Translations under genes and position numbers: made by a program | The notes under the pieces: generated by a model | The model's database searches: none | What the model was told of the DNA's origin: nothing | Seen by the model: the letters and a program-made list of their open reading frames with translations, nothing else | In this document: piece after piece, positions 1-11,055 of the stretch | Layout: every line of letters starts with the position of its first letter | Position numbering within the stretch: position 1 is the first letter of the stretch | NCBI GenBank assembly: GCA_035519535.1 | Contig: DATIWF010000064.1 | Coordinates: forward strand, 35,048-99,047 | DNA length: 64,000 nt | Source of the DNA: DATEGZ01 sp035519535 | GTDB taxonomy: Bacteria; Acidobacteriota; Vicinamibacteria; Vicinamibacterales; SCN-69-37 | Reading direction: 5' to 3'

Positions 1-852
1 GCGGAACGTCCGCAGCACGATGTCCTCGAAGGCATCGTCGGCGTCCGCGCGCACGTACCCAAGGTTGTAGCGCCCGCAGAAGCGCTCGAGGTCACCCGCG
101 TGGGTCTGCCACGCGTCGCGGTACGCCGACATCAGCCCGGGCGTCACATCCACGTCGCGGATGTCGCCCGTCTCGGCGTCGACGAACCGCGCTTCCCCGA
201 ACGCGCCGGGATCCTGATCGCGCGACGACGTGACGTGCACCGCGAATACGTCGTGCCCGAGCGCCGCCAGGATCTTCAGCGCGGACTCGAAGCCCTGCGG
301 GTCGAGAAAGTCGGAGATCACGACGGCGAGCCCCCGCTGGCGGCCGCGCGAGGCGAAGGCCGTGAACGCCGCGCGCATGTCGGTCGGCCCGCGCGTCTCC
401 AGACGCTCGAGCCACTCGAACACGCGGAAGATGCGGCCCTTGCCCCGGCCCGGATGGTTCTCGTTGCCGACGTCGTTCGAGAACGGCAGGATCGTGACGC
501 GGTCGAGGTGCGCGAGGCCGACGTAGCACAGCGCCGCCGCGATCCGCCGCGCCTGGTCGAACTTCGCCGTCTCGTGCATCGACTGGCTGGCGTCGATGAA
601 CAGGTAGATCGGGAGATCCTGCTCTTCGTCGAACAGCCGCAGCAGCAGCCGGTTCAGCCGCTGATAGGCCTTCCAGTCGATATGGCGGAAGTCGTCGCCC
701 GGCGCGTACTGGCGATGGTCGGCGAACTCGAGGCCGCGGCCGCGCTTCGGCGCCAGGCGATCGGCTCGGTTCTGCCCGGCAAACGCCCGCTTCGAGACCA
801 CGTGCAGGTACTCGAGCTTCTTCAGAAAGTCGTCTTCAAAGCGCAGCGGCAT
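1..852 (-). CDS. DUF58 domain-containing protein (3' end outside the window)
   Basis: The visible 284 residues match DUF58 proteins, which usually accompany MoxR ATPases and have a von Willebrand A-like fold. Seen: an N-terminal stretch starting MPLRFEDDFLKKLEYL, then the family signature YAPGDDFRHIDWKAYQR near residues 47-63, a MIDAS-like DASQSM near residue 83, and VISDFLDP further on. The ATG at 850-852 is the natural start because the family begins just before the LEYL motif. The frame is open to base 1, so the stop lies outside. It is the last visible gene of a cluster after MoxR and is separated from it by a repeat element. The exact role is unknown; DUF58/MoxR pairs are generally thought to act in protein maturation. 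Confidence 0.9.
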   Translation of the reverse strand, partial: MPLRFEDDFLKKLEYLHVVSKRAFAGQNRADRLAPKRGRGLEFADHRQYAPGDDFRHIDWKAYQRLNRLLLRLFDEEQDLPIYLFIDASQSMHETAKFDQARRIAAALCYVGLAHLDRVTILPFSNDVGNENHPGRGKGRIFRVFEWLERLETRGPTDMRAAFTAFASRGRQRGLAVVISDFLDPQGFESALKILAALGHDVFAVHVTSSRDQDPGAFGEARFVDAETGDIRDVDVTPGLMSAYRDAWQTHAGDLERFCGRYNLGYVRADADDAFEDIVLRTFR

Positions 853-856
853 ACGC

Positions 857-1003
857 CATCGACAATCGCAAATCGGAAAACGGCAATCGCAAGGCCATCG
901 ATGAATCGATCATCGACATCGGCCATCGGACATCGCCCGGCATCGATCATCGATGGCCCGATGGCTCGTCCGCTCCCCGGCATCGGCCATCGATGGCCGA
1001 TGT
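857..1003. repeat. Family A ATCGAT-type intergenic repeat (copy A1)
   Basis: The MoxR-DUF58 gap is packed with degenerate ATCG words such as catcgacaatcg and catcgatgaatcgatc. It ends in a perfect 22-bp palindrome at 981-1002 (arm CATCGGCCATC) that directly abuts the MoxR stop codon. The palindrome could form a hairpin at the transcript position just after MoxR. Confidence 0.85.
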
Positions 1004-1995
1004 CACTCCGTGGCCACCGTCCTGAGCAGCTCGTCGACGATCGTGTCGGGGTTGACCTGCTCGGCCTCGCCCTCGAAGTTCAGCAGCAACCGGTGGCGGA
1101 GCGCGGGCAGCGCCGTCGCGCGGATGTCCTCGACGGACACGAACGCCTGGCCGCGCGTGAGCGCATGGATCTTGCCCGCGAGCACGAGCGCCTGCGCCGC
1201 CCGCGGGCTCGCGCCGTAGCGCACGTAGCGCTTCACGAGGGGCGTGGCGTACGGCGAATCCGGATGGCTCCCGAGCGTGAGCCGGATGGCGTAGGCCTGG
1301 ACCGGCCGCGCGATCGGCACCGCGCGCGACACCTCGCGCATGGCGAGAATCTCCGCCCCGTCCATCACCCGCGTCACCGACACGTCGCTCGCCGTCGTCG
1401 TGCGCTCGATGATGTCGTGCATTGCCGCCTCGGGCGGGTACATGACCTTCAGCTTGAAGAAGAATCGATCCAGCTGGGCCTCGGGCAGCGGATACGTGCC
1501 CTCCATCTCGAGGGGGTTCTGCGTGGCAAGCACGAGGAACGGCTGCTCGAGCTTGTACGTCGTCTTTCCGACCGAGACGCTCATGTCCTGCATCGCCTCG
1601 AGCAGCGCGGACTGCGTCTTGGGCGTCGCGCGATTGATTTCGTCGGCCAGCACGACGTTGGCGAAGATCGGCCCGGGCTGGAACTCGAAGAACATCCCGC
1701 CGTGCGCGTGCTCCTGCACGATGTTCGTGCCCACGATGTCGGCGGGCATGAGGTCGGGCGTGAACTGGATGCGCGAGAACTTCAGATGCAGCACGTCCGC
1801 GAGCGTGTGCACGAGGCTCGTCTTGCCGACGCCGGGAATCCCCTCGAGCAGCACGTGCCCGCCCGCCAGCAGGCTCGTCACCGTCGCCGAGACGACCTCC
1901 TCGTGGCCGACGATGCGCCGTCCCACCTCGCGGGTGATGCGGGTGAAACGCTCGCGGAACAGATCGATGTGCTGGGCGACAGTCGGTGCGGTCAT
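1003..1995 (-). CDS. MoxR-family AAA+ ATPase
   Basis: 330-residue MoxR-type ATPase, the usual length for the family. Walker A is GIPGVGKTS near residues 54-62, and Walker B with its following helix is VVLADEINRATPKTQSALLE. The family arginine-rich C-terminal lid follows. MoxR ATPases act as chaperones for VWA-domain partners; here the partner would be the DUF58 protein downstream. The ATG overlaps the stop of the upstream membrane-protein gene as ATGA, so translation is probably coupled. The C-terminus runs up to the family A repeat. Confidence 0.93.
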   Translation of the reverse strand: MTAPTVAQHIDLFRERFTRITREVGRRIVGHEEVVSATVTSLLAGGHVLLEGIPGVGKTSLVHTLADVLHLKFSRIQFTPDLMPADIVGTNIVQEHAHGGMFFEFQPGPIFANVVLADEINRATPKTQSALLEAMQDMSVSVGKTTYKLEQPFLVLATQNPLEMEGTYPLPEAQLDRFFFKLKVMYPPEAAMHDIIERTTTASDVSVTRVMDGAEILAMREVSRAVPIARPVQAYAIRLTLGSHPDSPYATPLVKRYVRYGASPRAAQALVLAGKIHALTRGQAFVSVEDIRATALPALRHRLLLNFEGEAEQVNPDTIVDELLRTVATE

Positions 1996-3344
1996 TGTCG
2001 GCGGATAAAGTACTGCATCACGAGCGGCTTGCGCGCATCGGGCAGCGGAGGGGGCGGCAGTGTCCGGCTCCGGTCAACTGCCGAGGGCGCCGCGACGTGC
2101 GTGAAGCCAAGCGCCGACGTGCTGTGTTCCGTCTTGCGTCGAATGTCTTCCGTGCTGACGTTGGTGCCGGGCGTGTCGGCGCTCGCTTCGATCAGCTCCT
2201 TGCGCAGCGCCTGCGCGATCTGCGTCGCGTCGGCGTTCCCGCTCTTCGCGCCCGAGTTGCCGCCCGCGCCCGCGCGGGAGTCGCCGCCCATCGAGCCCGC
2301 GCCCGCCAGCATCATCTGGGCGCTCGCCGGGTCATTCGCGGCTTCGTGCATGAGCTGCAGCGCCGCCTGGGCGGCATTCGCCTGGCTGGCCTCGGCGCTC
2401 TGTGACGCCTTGCCCAGCTGACCGGCGTCCGAGGACGCCGCCGCCTGCGACGACTCGCCCTGACGCTCGCCGACCCGCGGATTCGCCAGCCGCTGCGCGA
2501 TGTCCTTCAGCTGCTCGCGCAGCTCCGCGGGCAAATCCGAGTTCGCCGCCGCTTCCGCTCGTTCAGCCAGCGACTTCGCATCGTCCTTGCCGCGCTCTGC
2601 GACGCTCGCCTGCTCGGCGAGCTTCGCCAGCTTGGCCAGCTCGGGGCTGAGGGTCGGATCGATCTTCGAGAGGAGATCGCGCAGCTCCTGGAGCTTCGCG
2701 TTGGCCTGCGCCTCCGCGATCTTGCCCTTCTCGATCGCAGCCAGCAGGTCCTCGAGGCGCTTGCGGATCTCGGGCGGCAGCGCGGCCTCGAGCGTGGGCT
2801 GGCCCGACGTCGCCGCCCGACGAGCCTCGGCGAGCGCCGCTTGCCGCGCGGCCGGCAGCCGCACGGTCAGAACGACGGCCGCGAGGACGAGAACGGCGGC
2901 AAGGATCCACGCGCGCGGAGCGCGGACGGGCGGGTAGAACTCCTCCCACCTGACGACCTTGAGCCGCGACGCTGCGACGTCCAGGTGGAACGCCGCCCAC
3001 TCGCCCGCCTCGGTCTCGCCGGCGAACCAGAACGCGCTGCGCAGCTCCCCGCCGAGCCCCGCATCGGCGTCCACGGCCGCGGCGATGGCATCGGTCGGCG
3101 CGAGCCGGCGCCGGCTGACGAACCACCACCCCAGCACGCCGACCGCCGCCATGCCGAGCGTCGCCCAGGGAATGACGGGCGGCCACTTCAGGAGACGAGC
3201 GACCGCGGCGACCACCAGGACGCCCAGCGCCACCCACGGGACGCCCCGGACGAGCTGCCGGGCCGCCTGGCGGGCGCGGCGGCGCGCGAGCGCCTCAATC
3301 ACGCTCTGGCGCACGACGTCGCGAGTCGGCAGACCGTCAGGCAT
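1992..3344 (-). CDS. Membrane protein of MoxR/DUF58 cluster (DUF4175-like)
   Basis: 450-residue protein with no enzyme motif that I recognise. Two hydrophobic segments lie near residues 37-75 and a third near 147-162. A long charged, Ala/Glu/Lys-rich region (about 165-300) has coiled-coil character, followed by a low-complexity Gly/Ser/Ala section and a Pro-rich C-terminus. Its position directly before MoxR, with a 4-base overlap, fits the poorly characterised membrane proteins (DUF4175-like) of MoxR operons. The family name is inference from context and architecture, not from a clear motif. Confidence 0.7.
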   Translation of the reverse strand: MPDGLPTRDVVRQSVIEALARRRARQAARQLVRGVPWVALGVLVVAAVARLLKWPPVIPWATLGMAAVGVLGWWFVSRRRLAPTDAIAAAVDADAGLGGELRSAFWFAGETEAGEWAAFHLDVAASRLKVVRWEEFYPPVRAPRAWILAAVLVLAAVVLTVRLPAARQAALAEARRAATSGQPTLEAALPPEIRKRLEDLLAAIEKGKIAEAQANAKLQELRDLLSKIDPTLSPELAKLAKLAEQASVAERGKDDAKSLAERAEAAANSDLPAELREQLKDIAQRLANPRVGERQGESSQAAASSDAGQLGKASQSAEASQANAAQAALQLMHEAANDPASAQMMLAGAGSMGGDSRAGAGGNSGAKSGNADATQIAQALRKELIEASADTPGTNVSTEDIRRKTEHSTSALGFTHVAAPSAVDRSRTLPPPPLPDARKPLVMQYFIRRQ

Positions 3345-3352
3345 AAGGACAG

Positions 3353-4777
3353 CTACGCACGCCGTCTGGGCTTGTACACGTGCGTGGACTGCCCGAAGAA
3401 TACCTCAGCGGCCTCCATCATCGTTTCGGAAAGCGTCGGGTGCGGATGGATGCTGAGTTTCACGTCGGTCGCGAGCGCGGCCATCTCGACGGCGAGGACA
3501 CCCTCGGCGATCAGCTCGCCGGCGCCGGATCCGACGATACCCACGCCGAGTATTCGCTCGGTGGCCGGGTCGATCACGAGCTTGGTCACGCCCTCCGGAC
3601 GGTCGATGGCGATGGCGCGTCCGAGCGCGGCCCAGGGGAATTTCGCGATCTCGACCTTGCGCCCCTGCTTCTTGGCCTCGGTCTCGGTCAGGCCGCACCA
3701 CGCGACCTCGGGATCGGTGAACACCACCGCCGGAATCGCCTGCGGCTCGAACGCGACGTTGTGCCCGAGCGCGGCCTCGACCGCCACGCGCGCCTCGTGC
3801 GACGCCTTGTGCGCGAGCATCGGCTCGCCGACGACGTCGCCAATGGCGAAGATCGTCGGCTCGCCCGTCCGCCGCGCGGCGTCCACGACGATGAACCCGC
3901 GCTGATCGACCTGCACGCGCGTCTTGTCGAGGCCGGGCACCGCGGAATTCGGCTTGCGGCCGACGGACACCAGCACGCGGTCGAACGTCTGCTCGCGGTC
4001 GGCCGGCGCCAGCCCGTCGCCCTCGATCCGCACCTTCACGCCGGTCTTGACGTCGGTCATCTCGACGACGCGCGCGTTGAGCAGGATCTTGTGAAGCGTC
4101 TGCTCCATGTCCTTCTGGAGGAACGCCACGAGGTCGCGGTCCGCGCCCGGCAGAAGACCCGGCGTCATCTCGACGACCGTCACCTTCGTCCCGAGCGCCG
4201 CGTACACCGATCCGAGCTCCAGGCCGATGTAGCCGCCGCCGACGACGAGCAGCGTCCTGGGAATGTCGGGCAGGTCGAGCGCAGCCGTCGAATCCATCAC
4301 GCGCGGACTGTCGATCGAGAGCCCCGGGACCGACGCGGGCCGGGATCCCGTCGCGATGATCGCGTGCTGGAAGGTCAGCGTCTCCGATCCGCCGCTCACG
4401 AGGTCGATCGTGAGCGAGGTCGGGCTCGCGAACGACGCCCGACCCTGGAGGTACTTCACCTTCCGGAACTTCCCGACCTGGCCGACGCCGGCCGTGAGTT
4501 TCTGGACGACATGGTCCTTGAACCCGCGGAGCTTGTCGAGGTCGACGCGGGGCTCGCCGAACGTCACGCCCCAGGCCGACGCGTGCCGCGCCTCGCGCAT
4601 GACCTTCGCGACGTGCAGGAGCGCCTTGGACGGGATGCACCCGCGATAGAGACACACGCCGCCAGGGTTCGGCTCGGGATCGACCATCGCCACCTGCATC
4701 CCGAGATCGGCGGCGTAGTAGGCGGCGGCGTACCCGCCTGGGCCGGCGCCGATGACGACTAAGGGGACTGAGGACAT
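3353..4777 (-). CDS. lpdA: Dihydrolipoyl dehydrogenase (E3)
   Basis: 474 residues, normal for E3, which reoxidises the lipoyl group of E2 with FAD and NAD+. Seen: FAD-binding GAGPGG at residues 10-15, the redox-active disulfide CLYRGC (Cys42 and Cys47), the NAD-binding GGGYIGLELG, the FAD site AIGDVVGEPMLAHKA, and the catalytic His-Glu pair in HPHPTLSE near residues 444-451. The Tyr-Arg between the redox cysteines differs from the common Asn-Val (CLNVGC). It is third in the PDH operon, after E1 and E2, and 8 bases before the next gene. Confidence 0.97.
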   Translation of the reverse strand: MSSVPLVVIGAGPGGYAAAYYAADLGMQVAMVDPEPNPGGVCLYRGCIPSKALLHVAKVMREARHASAWGVTFGEPRVDLDKLRGFKDHVVQKLTAGVGQVGKFRKVKYLQGRASFASPTSLTIDLVSGGSETLTFQHAIIATGSRPASVPGLSIDSPRVMDSTAALDLPDIPRTLLVVGGGYIGLELGSVYAALGTKVTVVEMTPGLLPGADRDLVAFLQKDMEQTLHKILLNARVVEMTDVKTGVKVRIEGDGLAPADREQTFDRVLVSVGRKPNSAVPGLDKTRVQVDQRGFIVVDAARRTGEPTIFAIGDVVGEPMLAHKASHEARVAVEAALGHNVAFEPQAIPAVVFTDPEVAWCGLTETEAKKQGRKVEIAKFPWAALGRAIAIDRPEGVTKLVIDPATERILGVGIVGSGAGELIAEGVLAVEMAALATDVKLSIHPHPTLSETMMEAAEVFFGQSTHVYKPRRRA

Positions 4778-4801
4778 GAGTGAATCAGCGGATCAACTTA
4801 T

Positions 4802-4899
4802 GAACTTAGAACTCAAAACTTAGAACTTGGAACTCGGGACCTGAGACTTGAGACTCCGAACCCAAAGTTCTGAGTTCTAAGTTCTAAGTTCTAAGTTAA
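4802..4899. repeat. Family D heptamer array with inverted arm (copy D1)
   Basis: The left arm (4802-4857) is eight tandem 7-base units such as gaactta, gaactca, aaactta and gaacttg. After a 7-base spacer, the right arm (4865-4899) holds five reverse-complement units such as aagttct and gagttct. The whole can fold into a long imperfect hairpin. It fills the E2-lpd gap and ends one base from the E2 stop codon. Confidence 0.9.
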
Positions 4900-4900
4900 C

Positions 4901-6256
4901 TCATAACCACATCGTGAGCGGCTGTTCGAGCCCCTCCGCGACGAACCTGAGAAAGCGCGCGGCGGCGGCGCCGTCGATCGCGCGATGGTCGTACGAGAGC
5001 GACAGCGGCAGCAGGTGCCGCGGCACGAACGCGCCGTCCTTCCAGACGGGCTCGATCGCCGTGCGCGACATGCCGAGGATCGCGACTTCGGGCTGGTTGA
5101 CGATCGGCGTGAAGGCCGTGCCGCCGATGCCGCCCAGATTCGTGATCGAGAAGACGCTGCCGGCCATCTCGTCGAGGCCCAGCTTCTTGTCGCGCGCCCT
5201 CTGCGAGAGCACCGAGAGCTCGGCGGCGATCTGCGTCAGCGTCTTGCGGTCGGCGTCGCGGATGACCGGCACGAGCAATCCGTTCGGCGTGTCCACGGCA
5301 ACGCCGATGTGGCAGTACTTCTTGTAGATGATGGTCGTCCGCGCCATGTCCACCGACGAGGCGAACTGAGGGAAGCGCGCGATCGCGGCGGCGACGACCT
5401 TGATGGCGATCGCCGTGACGGTGAGCTTGCCGCCGGCCTGCTCGACGCGGGCGCCGTAGGCCCTGCGAAAGTCCTCGAGCGCGGTCACGTCCGCTTTGTC
5501 GTGCTGGGTCACGTGCGGCGCGCGCCACGCCGCCGTCAGATGCTCGGCGGTCTTGCGGCGGATGTTGGACATCGGCCGCACCTCGACCTCGCCCCACTTC
5601 GAGAAGTCCGGCAGCTCGACCGGAGCCCCAGCCGGCACGACGCCGCCCGCGAGCACCGACTTCACGTGCTCCATGACGTCGTCCTGCCCGATACGGCCCC
5701 CGGGCCCCGTACCCGGCACTTGCGCGATGTCGACGCCCAGCTCGCGCGCATAGCGGCGCACCGACGGCGCGGCCGGCACCGGCGCCGAGAGCTCGCGCGC
5801 CGCGGGGGCGGTCGCCGCAGCCGCCGCGGCCGGGACGTCATGCCGCGCGGGCGCGACGACCGGACGCGCCGACGTGATATCCACGACCGCCGCAGCAGGC
5901 TTCGCCGCCTTGGCCGCAGGAACGTCGACGGGCGCCGCGGGCTTCGGCGCCTCGACGGCCGGCGTGGCGGGCTCGGGCGCCTTCGCCGCCGGCCTCGCGG
6001 TCGGCGTGTCTGCGGCGCTCGCGCCGTCCAGGACGAGCACCACCTGCCCGACCTTCACCTTGTCCCCGGCCTTGACCTTGACCTCGGTCACCTTCCCGGC
6101 GACCGACGTCGGCACCTCGATCGTCGCCTTGTCGGTCTCGAGCTCGAGCACGGACTGATCGACCTTCACGACGTCGCCCGGCGCGACGAGCACGCGAACG
6201 ACATCGCCCTTCTCGACGTTCTCTCCGAGCTCGGGGATCTTGAAGTCCACTGACAT
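4901..6256 (-). CDS. aceF: Dihydrolipoyl acetyltransferase, PDH E2
   Basis: 451-residue E2 subunit that transfers acetyl groups from its lipoyl arm to CoA. One lipoyl domain covers residues 1-78, with the lipoylated lysine in ETDKA (Lys43). An Ala/Pro linker follows (about 80-160), then a peripheral-subunit-binding domain at about 164-200 (VRRYARELGVD...GTGPGGRI), and a catalytic domain with YDHRAIDG near residues 422-429. E. coli AceF has three lipoyl domains; this one has a single domain, as in many other bacteria. It lies between aceE and lpd, and the operon context argues for pyruvate over 2-oxoglutarate as substrate. Confidence 0.95.
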   Translation of the reverse strand: MSVDFKIPELGENVEKGDVVRVLVAPGDVVKVDQSVLELETDKATIEVPTSVAGKVTEVKVKAGDKVKVGQVVLVLDGASAADTPTARPAAKAPEPATPAVEAPKPAAPVDVPAAKAAKPAAAVVDITSARPVVAPARHDVPAAAAAATAPAARELSAPVPAAPSVRRYARELGVDIAQVPGTGPGGRIGQDDVMEHVKSVLAGGVVPAGAPVELPDFSKWGEVEVRPMSNIRRKTAEHLTAAWRAPHVTQHDKADVTALEDFRRAYGARVEQAGGKLTVTAIAIKVVAAAIARFPQFASSVDMARTTIIYKKYCHIGVAVDTPNGLLVPVIRDADRKTLTQIAAELSVLSQRARDKKLGLDEMAGSVFSITNLGGIGGTAFTPIVNQPEVAILGMSRTAIEPVWKDGAFVPRHLLPLSLSYDHRAIDGAAAARFLRFVAEGLEQPLTMWL

Positions 6257-6277
6257 TCTTCGCTCCAGCCTGGCCGT

Positions 6278-6370
6278 CAGGCACTACGCACCAGACTGAT
6301 GAACCAGAGGCATTAGCGCGAGCCGCGCGACTTTCGCTGGTGCCCAATGCCTCGTGCCTGGTGGCTGACT

Positions 6371-6372
<2 letters not shown>
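6278..6372. repeat. Family F heptamer element (copy F1)
   Basis: The 114-base gap between aceE and E2 holds 7-base words (caggcac, tacgcac, cagactg) followed by words in the opposite sense (ctggtgc, ccaatgc, ctcgtgc, ctggtgg). They form an imperfect inverted arrangement. The element reaches the aceE stop codon at 6371-6373. Confidence 0.8.
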
Positions 6373-9046
<2,674 letters not shown>

Positions 9047-9081
9047 AAAGACGTCGTCCTTGCAGGGTGGCGCATCCGACT

Positions 9082-9087
9082 ATTGTA
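9082..9087 (-). promoter_or_regulatory. Possible -10 element for the PDH operon
   Basis: On the minus strand this reads TACAAT, about 36 bases upstream of the aceE start codon and in the divergent gap before the M49-like gene. I see no good -35 hexamer at the usual distance, so this is only a candidate. Confidence 0.3.
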
Positions 9088-9145
9088 ATCCCCGGTGCGT
9101 GTTCGAGCATACCCAGGCGGGGTAAATGCGTGCAGAATTAGGCAC

Positions 9146-10873
9146 ATGCATGCTGCGATTCACGCCGTGTTTACCCGCCGCCACTTGATTTCGACGCTCG
9201 CTCTCGGCCTCGCGGCCGGGCTGACGGTGGAGTGCGCGCCGCCCGCTCCGCCACCGGCGCAGACCCCGCCGGCGCTGGCCGCGCTCCAGAAGCAGATCCA
9301 GCGCTTCGCGCCCGTCGACCTCGCCGTCGACACTGCGGCGCTCCCCGACAACGAGCGCAAGGCGCTCGCGGAAATCATCAAGGCCGCGGAAATCGTCGAC
9401 GGCCTGTTCCTCGATCAGGTCTGGGCCGGCAACCCGAGCGTCGCGGTGCAGCTCGCCGCCGATCGGTCGCCCGAAGGCCAGGCGCGGCTCCACTACTTCC
9501 TGATCAACAAGGGCCCGTGGTCGCGGCTCGACCAGAACGCGTCGTTCCTCGGCCCCGGCGCCGGCATTCCCGAAAAGCCCGCGCAGGCCAACGTCTATCC
9601 GGCGGACTCCACGCGCGACGAGGTCGAGAAGTGGTTCGGGAGCCTGAAAGGCCAGGCCCACGATGACGCCGTCGGGTTCTTCACGGTCATCCGGCGCGGC
9701 GCGGACGGGCGTCTCTCCGCCGTGCCCTACAACGTCGAGTACCGCAACGCGCTCGCGATTGCCGCCGATCACCTGCGCCAGGCGGCGGCGCTCACCACGC
9801 AGCCGACCCTCAAGAAGTTCCTCGAGCTGCGCGCTGGCGCGTTTCTCTCGAACGACTACTTCCCGAGCGACATGGCCTGGATGGAGCTCGACGCCTCGAT
9901 CGAGCCGACGATTGGGCCCTACGAGACCTACGAAGACGAGTGGTTCGGCTACAAGGCGTTCTTCGAGGCGTTCATCGCCGTGCGCGACGACGCCGAGACC
10001 AGGAAGCTGGCGGCCCTGGGCGCGGAGTTGCAGGGGCTCGAGGACAAGCTGCCGATCGATCCGAAATACCGCAATCCCAAGCTCGGGGGGCTGGCGCCGC
10101 TCCGGGTGGTGAACGTCGTGTTCTCGGCGGGCGACGGCAATCGCGGCATCCAGACGACGGCGTACAACCTGCCGAACGACGACCGCGTGATTCGCGAGAA
10201 GGGATCGAAGCGCGTCATGCTGAAGAACATCCAGGACGCGAAGTTCCAGAAGGTGCTCGTGCCGATCGGCGGCGCCGCGCTCGCGGCGGCCGACCGCCCG
10301 AAGCTCTCGTTCGACGCGTTCTTCACCCACACGGTGATGCACGAGCTCATGCACGGGCTCGGGCCGCACCAGGTCGGCTCGACCGGCCAGCCGGTCCGCG
10401 AGGCACTCAAGGACGCCTACGCCGCCCTCGAGGAGGCGAAGGCCGACATCTCAGGGCTCTGGGCGCTCCAGCAGCTCGCCGACAAGGGCGTCGTCTCCGC
10501 CGACGTCGCGCGGACGATGTACACGACGTTCGTGGCGTCGGCGATCCGATCGATCCGGTTCGGCTTCACCGACGCGCACGGCAAGGGCATCGCCATGCAG
10601 CTCAACTACCTGCTCGACCACGGCGCCGTCACGGTGAACGCGGATGGCACGCTGTCGGTCATGGACGCGAAGATCAAGGACGCGGTCGCCGGCCTCACGC
10701 ATGACCTGATGACGCTCGAGGCCGAGGGCAACTACGCCGGCGCGAAGGACCTGCTGCAGAAGATGGTCGTCGTCCGCCCGGAGATCCAGCGGATCCTCGA
10801 CAGGCTCTCGGACGTGCCGGTCGACGTCGAGCCGAATTTTGTGACGAAGAACGCGATCATCGATAAGCGATGA
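9146..10873 (+). CDS. M49-like (dipeptidyl-peptidase III-type) zinc metallopeptidase, secreted
   Basis: 575 residues from the chosen ATG at 9146; an upstream in-frame ATG at 9095 would add a charged tail before the signal sequence. The N-terminus (RRH, then a hydrophobic run, then Cys-Ala-Pro-Pro) looks like a signal peptide, perhaps a lipoprotein with a weak lipobox. The catalytic motif HELMH is at 399-403, continuing GLGPH, and EEAKAD at 429-434 supplies the third zinc ligand. Classical DPP III has HExxGH; HExxHGxGPH is the shorter variant that I recall from M49 domains of plant Nudix-fusion proteins. The substrate is unknown. The last codons (NAIIDKR) are built from family A repeat words. 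Confidence 0.8.
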   Translation: MHAAIHAVFTRRHLISTLALGLAAGLTVECAPPAPPPAQTPPALAALQKQIQRFAPVDLAVDTAALPDNERKALAEIIKAAEIVDGLFLDQVWAGNPSVAVQLAADRSPEGQARLHYFLINKGPWSRLDQNASFLGPGAGIPEKPAQANVYPADSTRDEVEKWFGSLKGQAHDDAVGFFTVIRRGADGRLSAVPYNVEYRNALAIAADHLRQAAALTTQPTLKKFLELRAGAFLSNDYFPSDMAWMELDASIEPTIGPYETYEDEWFGYKAFFEAFIAVRDDAETRKLAALGAELQGLEDKLPIDPKYRNPKLGGLAPLRVVNVVFSAGDGNRGIQTTAYNLPNDDRVIREKGSKRVMLKNIQDAKFQKVLVPIGGAALAAADRPKLSFDAFFTHTVMHELMHGLGPHQVGSTGQPVREALKDAYAALEEAKADISGLWALQQLADKGVVSADVARTMYTTFVASAIRSIRFGFTDAHGKGIAMQLNYLLDHGAVTVNADGTLSVMDAKIKDAVAGLTHDLMTLEAEGNYAGAKDLLQKMVVVRPEIQRILDRLSDVPVDVEPNFVTKNAIIDKR

Positions 10874-11055
10874 TCGGAAGTCGGCAATCGAAGACATCGA
10901 TGAACGACATCGACAATCGGCCATCGACATCGACCATCGGTCAGCGATCGATTGGTCGATGATCGATGCGCGATGCCGATGATCGATATGCGATGTCGAT
11001 GATCGATTGTCGATGCCCTTCGATTACCCGATTTCCGATTATCGATTATCGATGA
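10860..11055. repeat. Family A ATCGAT-type intergenic repeat (copy A2)
   Basis: About 195 bases of degenerate 7-base words (acatcga, caatcgg, ccatcga, tcgatga, tatcgat) fill the gap between two convergent genes. The element overlaps the last codons of both: the left gene ends ...IIDKR and the right gene ends ...IIDNR, and both stops lie within repeat words. Confidence 0.88.

Noticed and set aside
100..2421. A 773-residue open frame on the plus strand opposite the DUF58/MoxR/membrane-protein genes
   Set aside because: It is rich in Arg, Ala and His with no motif, and it lies antisense to clear coding genes. Such frames are common in high-GC DNA.
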